Below, piece by piece: positions 27,030 through 36,586 of a stretch of DNA of 64,000 nt. The DNA lies in assembly GCA_041391365.1 (NCBI GenBank), contig JAWKOC010000002.1, positions 558,001 through 622,000 of the forward strand. The letters are read 5' to 3'. Under the pieces are notes generated by a model. It worked only from the letters and a program-made list of their open reading frames with translations. It made no database searches and was not told the DNA's origin. How positions within the stretch are numbered: the stretch's first letter is position 1; each line of letters begins with the position of its first letter. The position numbers and the translations under genes were made by a program. The DNA comes from JAGRAX01 sp041391365. Its GTDB lineage: Bacteria; Bdellovibrionota_G; JALEGL01; JAGRMV01.

Positions 27030-28532
27030 GTGGTCTTCACCATCAACACACACATGATCCATTCATCTCGAATTTTTCTCATCGTGTGGATTGTGCTGTT
27101 TTCCCATCAGGCCCATGCCTTTGGTCATCTAAAAAACATTGAAGTCAAATACTCTCTGATCGAGAGTTTGGTCCAAAAGCATCGCATTCTCTATTGCATC
27201 CAAGACCAAGATGTAAACAAAGACTTTGTGAAAAAATCTCTGGATCAATACATTCAAGCCATTGAACAGGACGTGCATGTCTGGGAAAACTCTACCAGCA
27301 AAACTTTGGTGAGGATGAAAGATGTGAACATCGAAATCAAAGAAGATTGTGATTCTGAAGATACCCACGTGTTGAACATCGAAACCTTTGATGATGGACA
27401 GTGGGCGCAGCAAATCAAAAAGTTGTTTGGTGCCAAGCAATCTACCTCTCATTATGTTCATGGCAGGACTACGTGGTTTGTGGATGGTAGGCCGACGGTT
27501 CGGATTTTGGTGAACCATGAAGACCAAATGGCCAGTCAAAACAATTTTATCAGTACGTATTTGCACGAGATCGGTCATGCCTTTGGACTCTGCGATCAAT
27601 ATACTCCTGATCCCGAACATGAAATTCAGGGATACCGAAACTGTGATCCCAACGCCATGACTCGCCATCGCTTCGAATTGTCTGTCATGAATGAAGGGGG
27701 TTCCTTGCACGCCGATGACATCGAGGGGCTCATCGCTCTGTTTGATCGATACAACCGCTACAAAAGAACAGGCCGGCACACAACGATATTTGAGGATTCT
27801 ACCGATCTAGAGTTTTCACGACTCACACGAGAATATGTCAACGGTATTTTGGTGGGTCCCTATGATCTCATTTTCAAAAACTCTGCGAGGACCCACACCA
27901 TGCACTATGCTCAAGTCTTGTCCAAAGAGAGTTCGCAAAAGCTGGGCCTAAAATTTGATAAGACCAGCATCAATTTTGTGTTTTTTCCAAAATATCGAGA
28001 TCGTGCCTCTATTGAAAAAAATCTGGTCAAAGCTTCTTTCAACCCATTTGGAAAAATCGGGGACAAGATTGAATTGACCATCGATCGCACTTCCAACCGG
28101 TTGATTTCCATGAGCGGTCAATTTACCGTCGACGCCTTTCATGCCAAAGGAAACATGAGCAATTTGAATTGGCTACCTTCCAAAAACATTCGATGGATAT
28201 GGTCTGATTTTGCCTACGATCTTTCCGCCTATGTCCATGATGAAAATCGGGACATTGTGGATCCAAAACCGGAGAATCAATACCAAAACCATTTTTCGAT
28301 CCACTACGAATCTGGAAAAGTTTGGGTGAAATACACTGGATCCACGCGAGATCAGAAAAGCATTTCTCCCGATCCCAACATGATGACTCAGTTTGGGGAG
28401 TGGAAAGCCATGGATGATTTGCAAGGTTTGGCCAACATTGGTTGCTCGGAACCTTGGTTGGGAAAAGATGTCCTTTGCTTTTTGCCCTTTCGATCGGTGG
28501 ATACCGAGGCCTTACGAGCTTCGCAGCCCTAG
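27030..28532 (+). CDS. Secreted zinc metalloprotease, matrixin/metzincin-like
   Basis: The catalytic motif YLHEIGHAFGLCDQY (HExxHxxGxxD) near residue 180 identifies a zinc metalloprotease of metzincin type with Asp as the third-ligand variant, and VMNEGG downstream fits a Met-turn. A signal peptide (IFLIVWIVLFSHQAHA) marks export. The remainder, about 300 residues, is beta-rich and unassigned. Two starts are possible: GTG 27030 with GGAG 8 bases upstream, or ATG 27054 without a ribosome site. The GGAG is inside a hairpin, so translation may be regulated. An out-of-frame ORF at 26996 has a better ribosome site. Confidence 0.8.
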   Translation: MVFTINTHMIHSSRIFLIVWIVLFSHQAHAFGHLKNIEVKYSLIESLVQKHRILYCIQDQDVNKDFVKKSLDQYIQAIEQDVHVWENSTSKTLVRMKDVNIEIKEDCDSEDTHVLNIETFDDGQWAQQIKKLFGAKQSTSHYVHGRTTWFVDGRPTVRILVNHEDQMASQNNFISTYLHEIGHAFGLCDQYTPDPEHEIQGYRNCDPNAMTRHRFELSVMNEGGSLHADDIEGLIALFDRYNRYKRTGRHTTIFEDSTDLEFSRLTREYVNGILVGPYDLIFKNSARTHTMHYAQVLSKESSQKLGLKFDKTSINFVFFPKYRDRASIEKNLVKASFNPFGKIGDKIELTIDRTSNRLISMSGQFTVDAFHAKGNMSNLNWLPSKNIRWIWSDFAYDLSAYVHDENRDIVDPKPENQYQNHFSIHYESGKVWVKYTGSTRDQKSISPDPNMMTQFGEWKAMDDLQGLANIGCSEPWLGKDVLCFLPFRSVDTEALRASQP

Positions 28533-28542
28533 TTCATGACAA

Positions 28543-29118
28543 TCAAGCAATGTTGAAAATCAAATTCAGTTTGGTTTCCAGAGTGGAAAGGTCGTTGTTG
28601 TTTTCGATCACCCAATCTGAGCGTTTGGCTTTTTCCAGGTTGGGCAACTGTGACTGAACCATCTGCATGGCCAACTCATCATCGATTCCATCTCGTTGCC
28701 TGAGACGATTCAATTGTGTTTCTTCATCGCACACCACACACAAAACTTTGTCAAAATGCCGATCACTTCCTGATTCGAACAGAAGAGGAATCAACACAAA
28801 AATGTAAGGGGAATGATGGGTACGCTGCTCATCGATCCATGTCAGATAGGTTTTCTGAATGCTTGGGTGAAGAATGCTTTCTAGCTCTTTTTTCTTTTTG
28901 GGGTCATGAAAAATAATCTCGCGGAGCTCTTTTCGATCCAAGGTTCCCAACCTCGTCAAAACCTGTTTTCGGATCGAGGAGTCTTGGTCCAAAAGGGTTC
29001 TGGCGATATGGTCGGAGTCCATCAAAGGATAGCCCATACCTTGCAAAATCTTCCCTACCGTAGACTTCCCGCATGCCACGCCTCCGGTCACGGCAACAGT
29101 TGTGGATGTGTGAGGCAT
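28543..29118 (-). CDS. coaE: Dephospho-CoA kinase
   Basis: This 191-residue P-loop kinase has GGVACGKSTVG at residues 12-22 (Ala-Cys replacing the usual Ser-Gly before GKST), DSDHIAR, and a lid region with RLRQRDGIDDELA. It phosphorylates dephospho-CoA at the ribose 3' position, the last step of CoA synthesis. It converges on the metalloprotease gene and is divergent from purQ. Confidence 0.94.
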   Translation of the reverse strand: MPHTSTTVAVTGGVACGKSTVGKILQGMGYPLMDSDHIARTLLDQDSSIRKQVLTRLGTLDRKELREIIFHDPKKKKELESILHPSIQKTYLTWIDEQRTHHSPYIFVLIPLLFESGSDRHFDKVLCVVCDEETQLNRLRQRDGIDDELAMQMVQSQLPNLEKAKRSDWVIENNNDLSTLETKLNLIFNIA

Positions 29119-29198
29119 AAAAGTCTTTGTATCTTACATCCCCAGGGCCTCACAAGAAATCATTGCGATTTTGTCGGGCATCCTCTACAGTGCCAGCC

Positions 29199-29879
29199 AT
29201 GAAACGTGCTGCTGTCATCATTTTCCCGGGTTCCAACTGCGATCGAGATGCAGTCCATGCCCTCAAAAATGTCTTTGGGCTGGAGGTTGAAGAGCATTGG
29301 CATGATCTACCCATCACCGAGTCTTATGACCTGATTGTACTTCCAGGTGGTTTTTCCTATGGAGACTACCTTCGAGCGGGAGCTATGGCCAAGCTCTCCA
29401 AAGCCGTCAAAAGTTTGGACCGAGCCCTGGCGGATGGAGCCAAGGTTCTTGGCATCTGCAATGGATTTCAGATTTTGACTGAGGCCGGATATTTGCCAGG
29501 AGCATTGACCAAAAACGAAGACACTCGGTTTCATTGTCATGATGTGCACATCAAAGTGGAAAACACGAAAACCTCCTGGACGCAAAGTCTTTCCAAGGGC
29601 AAAACCCTGCGCATGCCCATCGCACATGCAGAGGGGCGATACTTCATCGATCCCAAAGGTTTGGAACAATTGCAGCAAAACCAGCAGATTGCCTATTCCT
29701 ATGTCAATGTCGAGGGAGTTGCGGATGCCTCTTCCAACCCCAATGGCTCTGTGCAAAACATTGCGGGCGTATTTGACTCATCCTTCCAAGTGCTAGGTCT
29801 CATGCCTCATCCCGAGAGGTGTTGTGAGGCCATTCTTGGCAACGAAGACGGAAAGGCCTTTTTTGGTTTTTTGCAGTAA
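29199..29879 (+). CDS. purQ: Phosphoribosylformylglycinamidine synthase, glutaminase subunit
   Basis: From ATG 29199 the product MKRAAVIIFPGSNCDRD has the standard PurQ start; an in-frame ATG 72 bp upstream adds a non-homologous stretch inside the region divergent from coaE. It is a class I glutamine amidotransferase with the nucleophile in GICNGFQ and the His/Glu pair in MPHPERC. It supplies ammonia to PurL in purine synthesis. No purS or purL is adjacent. Length is 226 residues. Confidence 0.94.
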   Translation: MKRAAVIIFPGSNCDRDAVHALKNVFGLEVEEHWHDLPITESYDLIVLPGGFSYGDYLRAGAMAKLSKAVKSLDRALADGAKVLGICNGFQILTEAGYLPGALTKNEDTRFHCHDVHIKVENTKTSWTQSLSKGKTLRMPIAHAEGRYFIDPKGLEQLQQNQQIAYSYVNVEGVADASSNPNGSVQNIAGVFDSSFQVLGLMPHPERCCEAILGNEDGKAFFGFLQ

Positions 29880-29885
29880 TCTGCC

Positions 29886-30855
29886 ATGAACGATCTGATC
29901 CAAAAAATGAAACAAGGAGATCGTCGAGCATTGTCTCGACTTCTTTCGTTGGTGGAAGAAAAGATGATCAGGCATTGTCCATTCTGATTGAGTTGTGGAA
30001 AGAAAAAAATCAAATTGGAGCATCGGTGTGACAGGACCTGCAGGTGCAGGAAAAAGCACACTCATTGATCAACTCATTCGAAAATATCGCAAACAAAACA
30101 AAACCGTCGCGGTGATTGCCGTAGATCCTTCAAGTCCTTTTTCGGGGGGGGCAGTGCTTGGAGATCGGGTGCGCATGCACAAGCATTATGAAGATCCGGG
30201 TGTATACATTCGCAGTGTAGGCAGTCGAGGAAAAACCGGTGGTGTCTCTTTTTCCACTCGTGCATTGCTGGATGTGATGAGTGTGTATGGAACCGATGTG
30301 GTGATTTTGGAAACCGTGGGAGCGGGGCAGAGTGAAGTCGACGTAATGAACCTTGTGGACACGACCTTGGTGGTATTGACTCCCGAAGGTGGCGATTCCA
30401 TTCAGGCTCTGAAGGCCGGTATGCTTGAGATTGCAAGCATTTTTGTCATCAACAAAAAAGATCGAGCGGGTTCTGAGCTCATGGCGCACGAAGTTCAAAC
30501 CATGCTTTCTTTGTCTGCACACATACAGTCATGGAAACCTCCCGTGTTGATGACCATGGCACAAACCGGAGAAGGCTTGGATGAGCTCTTGGTCCAAATT
30601 CAAAAACATGCGGAACATCTATCCATGAATCCACAGCCCAAAGAAGCTACGCGCAAGCTCCTGGCTGCGGTTTCGGAAATCATTCAAACCCGTGTTGTAA
30701 AAGAGGTGATGGAGTTTTGCTCCACCGATCCTGACCTGCAAAAAAGCATTCAAGAGAATCCGCACACACAAAATCCCTATCAAATTGCACAGTCTTGTTT
30801 TTCTTCGTTTGATCAGAAGCGTTTTACGCGAGCCAAAGCAAGCAAAGGAAAATAA
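29886..30855 (+). CDS. meaB: MeaB/ArgK-type G3E GTPase, with two frameshifts near the start
   Basis: The main frame (29995-30855) carries GPAGAGKSTLID (G1), AVDPSSPFSGGAVLGDRVRM, ETVGAGQSEVDV (G3) and INKKDRAG (G4), all typical of MeaB, the chaperone GTPase that protects adenosylcobalamin-dependent methylmalonyl-CoA mutase. ATG 29886 opens a matching N-terminus (MNDLIQKMKQGDRRALSRLL) in another frame. Adding one A to the AAAA at 29959-29962 and one to the seven A at 30003-30009 yields a continuous protein of about 323 residues, the normal MeaB length. No mutase gene is adjacent. Its 3' end overlaps the convergent shc gene by 43 bp. Confidence 0.85.
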
Positions 30856-32855
30856 AGACGATAATAATCGTATCTCAAGTAAAAATGACTTGGGAATCCT
30901 GTTCCTGTCCACTCGGGTTCGATCCAGCTACCATCTTCACATTGTGTTTGTTTCAAAAACTGCGTGGCTTTTTCGATGCACGGTAGGTGAGATTGTGAGC
31001 AGCACAACAAAGCTAGAAGACCCCATGCCGTTTGACTTGCGGTGGAATAGCCCAAGGGAAGATAAGTGTTGTGGTCATACGACCGACAGGATTCTCCCCA
31101 TCCTCCATCGGGGTTTTGAATGCTTTCCAACCAGCGCACCGCTTTTTTGATGTAAGGTGCGTTCATGTCTTCTCCAATGGCATGCAAGCCGCACAACACG
31201 GCACAGGTTCCATAGATGTAGTTGACTCCCCATCGACCAAACCATGATCCATTGGGTTCTTGGGCTTGCTTGAGATAGCGCAGACAATCTTGGATCTCCG
31301 GGCTGTGCAAGCTCAGGCCCGCATGTGCCAATGCTTCGAGGACATGTCCTGTAACATCCGGGGTGGAAGGATCGAGCAAACTTTTCAAATCTGCAAAAGG
31401 AATGTCGTTGAGAATTTTTTTGTTATTGTCGCGATCAAAAGCCGCCCAGCCGCCGTCACTGCATTGCATGCCGAGGACCCATTCGATGGCTCGATCGATT
31501 CGATCCGAAACCATTTCCGGATGTTTTTCTTCCCAGGGGAGCAAGGCCAAAATGGCCATCGCCGTATCATCGAGATCTGGGTACTGATGATTTTCATGCT
31601 CGAAAGCCCAACCTCCTGGACGAACATCTTTGGCTTTGAGCATCCAGTCTCCGCCATGATCTAGGATTTGCGCTTCAAGCAACCACTGGGCAGCTTTTTC
31701 CATGCGTGGGTGTGAGCCATCTACGCCAGCCTCTTGCAGAGCATACATCCCAATGGTTGTATCCCAAATCGGAGAGATCGTAGACTGCATGCGAAGATGA
31801 GATGAACTTTCTTCGGCATAGGTTCTCAGTGTGCTCAGTCCTTGCGCCAGAACGGGGTGATCGAGACTGTAGCCTCGAAGATGCAAGGCCAAAATCGAAT
31901 TCGCATAGGCAGGAAAAATGCCTCCCCAGTTTCCTTTTGGATCTTGATGATCCAAAATCCATTTCTCCGCCAGGTCTAGCGCGCGATTGCGAATGGGCTT
32001 GAGAGAAATTTTTTCATATCCACTGATCAAGGTTTGAAGCCAGCGAAAAACTTGTTCCATGTTGGCTTTGGGAGAAGAAAAATTTTCTTTCACAAGTTCT
32101 TCAATTTTTTCTGTCAATTTGCTTTGAGACGCTGCCACTGAAACTTCATGAACGTTTTCATGAACACCCAAGGTGCACACCGGTTTTTGATCAAAAATGA
32201 TCAGCAGGGGAATGATCACCAATCGAGACCAGCTGGAAAACTCATACAAGTCGATCGGAGCTTTTCGAGGAAGAAGCATCAGTTCAGGACTGAGAACCGG
32301 AATTTTTTCCCAGGGATAAGCACCGAATAGAGCCATATGAATTTTGGTGAACACGCGGCTCTTTTCAACGCCACCCAACACATGAATTTGCTCCAAACTT
32401 TGTTTCATCCGAGGGTCATCCTGCGGCACCCCACAAATTTTCAGAGCCATGTAGGCTTCAATCGTGGCGGACAGATTGGGAAAATCACCATAAAAAAGAT
32501 CCCATGTCCCGTCGCTTTTGCGGCATCTAAAAATTTCTTCCCGGGCTTTGACTTTGGTTTCATCGTCCAACAAGCCCAAAAAACGCAAAAACATCACATA
32601 CTCCGAAGTGATGGTCACGTTGTCAAAAACCTTGGCCTCCCAATAGGCGTCTTCATGTTGCAGGGATAAAAAATGCTGGGCGGCTTTGTCCAGATGCTCA
32701 GCCACACCAAATCGATCAGGCCCTGTTTGATGGGGAGATGATGAGGGGCGGTGTCTTGAGAAGTGAACACGTCGAGATTGCCCTGAAAAAGCCGAAAGAG
32801 TTTTCTCCATCTGTTTTTGCAGCTTGGCCAAAAATTGTGGATCGAATGGAATCAA
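30813..32855 (-). CDS. shc: Squalene--hopene cyclase
   Basis: This 680-residue class II triterpene cyclase has the protonating motif DLDDTA (DxDDTA) around residue 427 and multiple QW repeats such as QNPDGGWGES, QCSDGGWAAFD, QEPNGSWFGRWG and QCEDGSWIEPEWTGTGFP. It cyclises squalene to hopene or hopanol, membrane sterol surrogates. The opening TTG (32855) lies only a few bases from the predicted transcription start, so an internal ATG (32810, MEKTLSAF) is a fair alternative. No squalene-synthase genes are in the window. Confidence 0.95.
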   Translation of the reverse strand: MIPFDPQFLAKLQKQMEKTLSAFSGQSRRVHFSRHRPSSSPHQTGPDRFGVAEHLDKAAQHFLSLQHEDAYWEAKVFDNVTITSEYVMFLRFLGLLDDETKVKAREEIFRCRKSDGTWDLFYGDFPNLSATIEAYMALKICGVPQDDPRMKQSLEQIHVLGGVEKSRVFTKIHMALFGAYPWEKIPVLSPELMLLPRKAPIDLYEFSSWSRLVIIPLLIIFDQKPVCTLGVHENVHEVSVAASQSKLTEKIEELVKENFSSPKANMEQVFRWLQTLISGYEKISLKPIRNRALDLAEKWILDHQDPKGNWGGIFPAYANSILALHLRGYSLDHPVLAQGLSTLRTYAEESSSHLRMQSTISPIWDTTIGMYALQEAGVDGSHPRMEKAAQWLLEAQILDHGGDWMLKAKDVRPGGWAFEHENHQYPDLDDTAMAILALLPWEEKHPEMVSDRIDRAIEWVLGMQCSDGGWAAFDRDNNKKILNDIPFADLKSLLDPSTPDVTGHVLEALAHAGLSLHSPEIQDCLRYLKQAQEPNGSWFGRWGVNYIYGTCAVLCGLHAIGEDMNAPYIKKAVRWLESIQNPDGGWGESCRSYDHNTYLPLGYSTASQTAWGLLALLCCSQSHLPCIEKATQFLKQTQCEDGSWIEPEWTGTGFPSHFYLRYDYYRLYFPLLALARVKRF

Positions 32856-32864
32856 AACGGGCCA

Positions 32865-32893
32865 TGTATATTATTACGCAGCGTATTTTTCAA
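32865..32893 (-). promoter_or_regulatory. Sigma-70 promoter of shc
   Basis: On the minus strand TTGAAA (32893-32888) and TATACA (32870-32865) are separated by 17 bases. Transcription would begin near 32858, leaving almost no leader before TTG 32855. This favours leaderless initiation or the internal ATG start. Confidence 0.5.
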
Positions 32894-32963
32894 CATTCTG
32901 GTGGAAATGAATTCCGGAGAAAAAGGTTTTCAATTTTGCAGCAATCGCTTTACAATACAGACT

Positions 32964-33224
32964 GTGATTACTTCTCCTGATGCTGCAAAACGATTGGCCA
33001 GAGCCATTGCCTCGGATCTGAGCTTGTACAACCAAGATAAAATTCAACAGGGAATCGAACAAGACAACTTATTTGAATTGCTTTCGGAAGAGATCGAGGA
33101 AGGAAGATCTCATTACAACAAAAAAGTGGATCCGGACCTGCGTGAGAACACCAATTATTTTGATCTCGCCATCGTAGACATTATATTGGCGCGTAGCGGC
33201 CACATCAAATCCCACATCTGGTAA
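32964..33224 (+). CDS. Small hypothetical protein upstream of the CpoB-like gene
   Basis: The 86-residue soluble product opens VITSPDAAKRLARAIASDL and is acidic and helical (LFELLSEEIEEGRSHYNKK). I take GTG 32964 because the helical, well-coded portion begins there. A TACAAT -10-like box ends 7 bases upstream, so translation may be leaderless. It ends 3 bp before the CpoB-like gene and is probably cotranscribed with it. I recognise no family. Confidence 0.6.
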   Translation: MITSPDAAKRLARAIASDLSLYNQDKIQQGIEQDNLFELLSEEIEEGRSHYNKKVDPDLRENTNYFDLAIVDIILARSGHIKSHIW

Positions 33225-33227
33225 ATC

Positions 33228-34142
33228 ATGAAAACAAATTTTTACTCCTTGATTGCTTGTGTTCTCTGTGCCCCTCTTTTCTATGCTTGTGGTGCAAAAC
33301 GTTATGAAACATCTCTCAGTGAACTGCAGCAGGAAAATCAACAACTCAAAACCAAGCAAACCCATCTTCGACAAGACATCCAGGAACTCACGGACACCCT
33401 GATCATCATTGAGAGCAAACTGGATTCGATCACGACCGGTCGACCCGTCGCGAAAAGAGAATTTTTGGAAACTCCACTCTATGATGCTCCGATGGAAGCT
33501 TCCGCGAGAACCGCTCCCATCAAGGGTAGTTTCGAAAAGCCCGCCCAATCTTTTTTGGGAGAGGGCATCGATATCGATCCAAAAAAAGCCGAAAAAATTG
33601 AATCTAGCATCAAACTCACCAACCAACATCTGGATGCAGCCTCGCCTGCGACAACGCAAGCCGCAGCCCCCAAGGAAAAAAAATCCAAACCAGCTGCGAA
33701 AACAACGGCCAAAGCCCACACAAACACGGAAGCCGCCGTTGCAACACAGGCCAAAGTAGAGGAAGAAGATCAAAAAGTCATCGACAGCTATCGCAAGGCC
33801 TACGATTTGTTTGCGCAGCATCATTATGACGAAGCCATCACCCAACTCGAAGAGTTCACACAAAAATATCCGTCTCATCGATACACCGACAATGCGGTCT
33901 ACTGGGTAGGAGAGGGCTACTATCAAAAAAATGAATTCGGAAAAGCCAACCAAGCTTTTGAACGGCTGTTAAAAGACTATCCCGATGGGAACAAGGTTCC
34001 CGATGCTTTGTTACGATCTGGGATTTGTTATGTTAGAATGGATCAGATCGCCGAAGCAAAAAAGTCGTTTCAGAAATTGCTCAAGGACTATCCAGAGAGT
34101 ATGGCCGCAAAAAAAGCAAAAGCTACTCTTGAAGGAATCTAA
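33228..34142 (+). CDS. CpoB/YbgF-like TPR lipoprotein
   Basis: The 304-residue product has a lipobox (LFYAC, lipidated Cys21) and a coiled coil (residues about 28-66) in the YbgF trimerisation position. An Ala/Lys-rich linker follows, then three C-terminal TPR-like repeats (YRKAYDLFAQHHYDEAITQL; YYQKNEFGKANQAFERLLKD; MDQIAEAKKSFQKLLKDYP). This is the architecture of CpoB/YbgF, which links the Tol-Pal system to peptidoglycan synthesis during division. No tol or pal genes are in the window, so the exact partner is inferred. Confidence 0.8.
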   Translation: MKTNFYSLIACVLCAPLFYACGAKRYETSLSELQQENQQLKTKQTHLRQDIQELTDTLIIIESKLDSITTGRPVAKREFLETPLYDAPMEASARTAPIKGSFEKPAQSFLGEGIDIDPKKAEKIESSIKLTNQHLDAASPATTQAAAPKEKKSKPAAKTTAKAHTNTEAAVATQAKVEEEDQKVIDSYRKAYDLFAQHHYDEAITQLEEFTQKYPSHRYTDNAVYWVGEGYYQKNEFGKANQAFERLLKDYPDGNKVPDALLRSGICYVRMDQIAEAKKSFQKLLKDYPESMAAKKAKATLEGI

Positions 34143-34150
34143 GAGGTACA

Positions 34151-35371
34151 ATGATGACCAAAATGAAACATCTATTCTTACTACTGTTGGTTCTCGTCAT
34201 GAGTCCACGATTGTCCATGGCCCAAGACTCTGATGAGACTTTTTCAGCCTCGGATGAATTTTCACAAGAGTCCCAAAGCGAAGATCAAGAAGAGGACATG
34301 AACTCCCAAGAAAGCGCAGAGTCCTCCCAAGCAGGCACCTTGCAGGGCGCCCGTCCTGAGGTCTACATCATTCAACCCGGAGACACGCTCTGGGATGTAT
34401 GTTCCAATTTGCTGGCCAATCCTTACTATTGGCCAAAATTGTGGTCCTTCAACCCCTACATCAAAAACCCTCATTTGATTTATCCTGGAGACCAATTGGT
34501 GTTTCGTCCAGGCACTGCAACCAGCTTCCCCAGTTTTGAGGTGGTTGGTGCGGGAAAACAAATTCAACCCCAGCCCGTAGAGATCGATCAGCCTTCTCAA
34601 GTGGTTGAAACCCAAGGAGCTCGGTCTCAGCTCGATACTGATTTTATCGTAGACGATTCCCTGACTCGCGTGGGGGATGGAATTTCGGTCAAACTCAAAA
34701 CCTTGGCCTTCGTGGATCAAGACAACCTCAAAGCGGTTGGAAGCATCACGCATTCGGGGGAACCCAAAACGCAGCTTTCTTATGGTGACCGAGTGTACAT
34801 TGAGGTTCCAGGCAAAGAAGTTCAAAAAGGCGACAAATTTCATGTGATTGAGCGGGTCAAGCGTGTGACTCATCCAGCCAAAGAATTGAAAAAAATAGGA
34901 TGGATGATTCGCAAAAAGGGTGTGATCACGGTGGATCGTGTGATCCCCAAAAACAAGTTTTGGGGCAAGAGAGTCATCGAAGGCACCATCTCCGACAGCC
35001 ATGATACTTTCATCCAACGAAACGATGAGCTCATACCCTATGAAAATCCCATTGTATCGGTGATTCCTCATTTTACCGATCGTGAAATTGATGCATACAT
35101 TTTGGAAGGATCCAACGAACAGTTTCTGATCAGCAACAACGACTTTGTTTTTTTGGATGTGGGAAAAAACCAAGGTGTTGATGACGGCCTGCAACTTTTT
35201 GTGGCAAGAAAAGGAGATGGATTGTTTCAAGAAGACGACAAACATCTACCCTATGTTCCTGTGGCAAAACTTTTGGTGATCAAGGCGGGCAAAAACACCT
35301 CCACGGCCTATGTCACAACTCTTGATCGTGCACTCGAAGTGGGTGATCGGGTATTCAGTCGTCTTCGGTAG
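34151..35371 (+). CDS. Secreted LysM-domain protein
   Basis: The 406-residue product has a signal peptide (cleavage near LSMA), a Ser/Glu/Gln-rich linker and a LysM domain at about residues 71-118 (YIIQPGDTLWDV ... NPHLIYPGDQLVF). A large beta-rich region of unknown fold follows. LysM binds peptidoglycan, so the protein probably sits at the cell wall. It follows the CpoB-like gene after 8 bp with an AGAGG ribosome site, suggesting a shared envelope role. The two adjacent ATGs (34151, 34154) cannot be separated. Confidence 0.85.
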   Translation: MMTKMKHLFLLLLVLVMSPRLSMAQDSDETFSASDEFSQESQSEDQEEDMNSQESAESSQAGTLQGARPEVYIIQPGDTLWDVCSNLLANPYYWPKLWSFNPYIKNPHLIYPGDQLVFRPGTATSFPSFEVVGAGKQIQPQPVEIDQPSQVVETQGARSQLDTDFIVDDSLTRVGDGISVKLKTLAFVDQDNLKAVGSITHSGEPKTQLSYGDRVYIEVPGKEVQKGDKFHVIERVKRVTHPAKELKKIGWMIRKKGVITVDRVIPKNKFWGKRVIEGTISDSHDTFIQRNDELIPYENPIVSVIPHFTDREIDAYILEGSNEQFLISNNDFVFLDVGKNQGVDDGLQLFVARKGDGLFQEDDKHLPYVPVAKLLVIKAGKNTSTAYVTTLDRALEVGDRVFSRLR

Positions 35372-35467
35372 CAGCCTCAACCACATTCATCTTTGATGGA
35401 TGTGTCGCGTTATCGATGGATTTTATCTGACGATAAAACCATTTGATTTTTGCCGAGGATTTCCGAT

Positions 35468-36586
35468 ATGAACATGACTGAACCTATGACAACGTACTAC
35501 GCGCATGCGATTGCTCTGTCTCTGTATCCTGACCTCCAATATCGCGACAAAAAAAAACTCATCGAAATTTACGGTGGTTTTAGTGGTTTCATTCAAACCC
35601 TTGAACATGGAAACGTGTTGGATCCTCGCCACGAGCCCATGTTTGAGAACCTTTCCAGAGGGTTGGACCTTCCCCGCGCTCACAAAGAATTGGAAAGACT
35701 GGAGAAGTTGGGCGGATGGATCATGGTCTACGGTACCTCCGAATACCCCACGCATCTAGGGGAGATTGCCAATCCTCCTTTGGTATTGTTTGGTATGGGA
35801 AGAACCGATTTTCAAGAGGGCAAAGAGCTTGGATTTGTTGGCCCTAGAAAACCCTCTCATTATGGTCATCGTGTGGCACAGTGGCTGGCCAAAGAGCTGG
35901 TGGCTCATAATATGACCTTGGTCAGCGGTTTGGCTTCCGGCATTGATTCGGTGGCGCACAACATTGCGCTAGAGTCCAAAGGATATACGGTGGCCGTGGT
36001 TGCCCACGGACTCGAGCACTGCTATCCGAGTGAACATCGGCGATTGTTGGATTGGATCATTCAAGATGGAACCGTGATCAGCGAATATGTTCCCTCGACG
36101 CGTACACGGCGGGAATTTTTCCCAGCACGAAACCGCATCATCTCGGGCCTTTCCCGAGGGGTATTGATTGTAGAGGCAGGAAGAAAAAGCGGAGTTCGCA
36201 TCACGGCCAATCATGCCATTGAACAATACCGCGAGGTATATGCAGTTCCGGGACCGATCGATCAAGAGCTGTCCATGTATCCCAACATGCTCATCGCGGA
36301 AGGCGCGAAAATGGTTCGCTCTCCCAGTGATATCTTGGAAGATTTTCCCATGTGCTTGGAAGAAATCGATACGACACAGACTCATTCCACGGGTCCAGCA
36401 GCTTTGACTCGCGTTCAGCGAGATGTGTTGGCACAATTTCGAGGCAATCAGCCCAGATCCATCGAAGAGCTCAAACAAGAAAGTCGGATGACCACACAAA
36501 AGTTGCTCCAGACCCTCACCGAGCTAGAGTTGGAAGGATGGGTTTCCAGACAAGCCGATGCAAGGTATACTCTGCTCATCAAATGA
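35468..36586 (+). CDS. dprA: DNA-processing protein DprA (Smf)
   Basis: From ATG 35468 (GAGG about 9 bases upstream) the product is 372 residues. The Rossmann core has GFVGPRKPSHYGH, TLVSGLASGIDSVAH, HCYPSEHRRL, ISEYVPSTRTRREFFPARNRIISGLSRGVLIVEA and SGVRITANHA, the standard DprA motifs. A C-terminal winged-helix domain follows. DprA loads RecA on incoming single-stranded DNA in transformation. The usual VLGxG motif reads VVAHGLEHC here. Its stop overlaps trmFO by 4 bp. Confidence 0.94.
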   Translation: MNMTEPMTTYYAHAIALSLYPDLQYRDKKKLIEIYGGFSGFIQTLEHGNVLDPRHEPMFENLSRGLDLPRAHKELERLEKLGGWIMVYGTSEYPTHLGEIANPPLVLFGMGRTDFQEGKELGFVGPRKPSHYGHRVAQWLAKELVAHNMTLVSGLASGIDSVAHNIALESKGYTVAVVAHGLEHCYPSEHRRLLDWIIQDGTVISEYVPSTRTRREFFPARNRIISGLSRGVLIVEAGRKSGVRITANHAIEQYREVYAVPGPIDQELSMYPNMLIAEGAKMVRSPSDILEDFPMCLEEIDTTQTHSTGPAALTRVQRDVLAQFRGNQPRSIEELKQESRMTTQKLLQTLTELELEGWVSRQADARYTLLIK

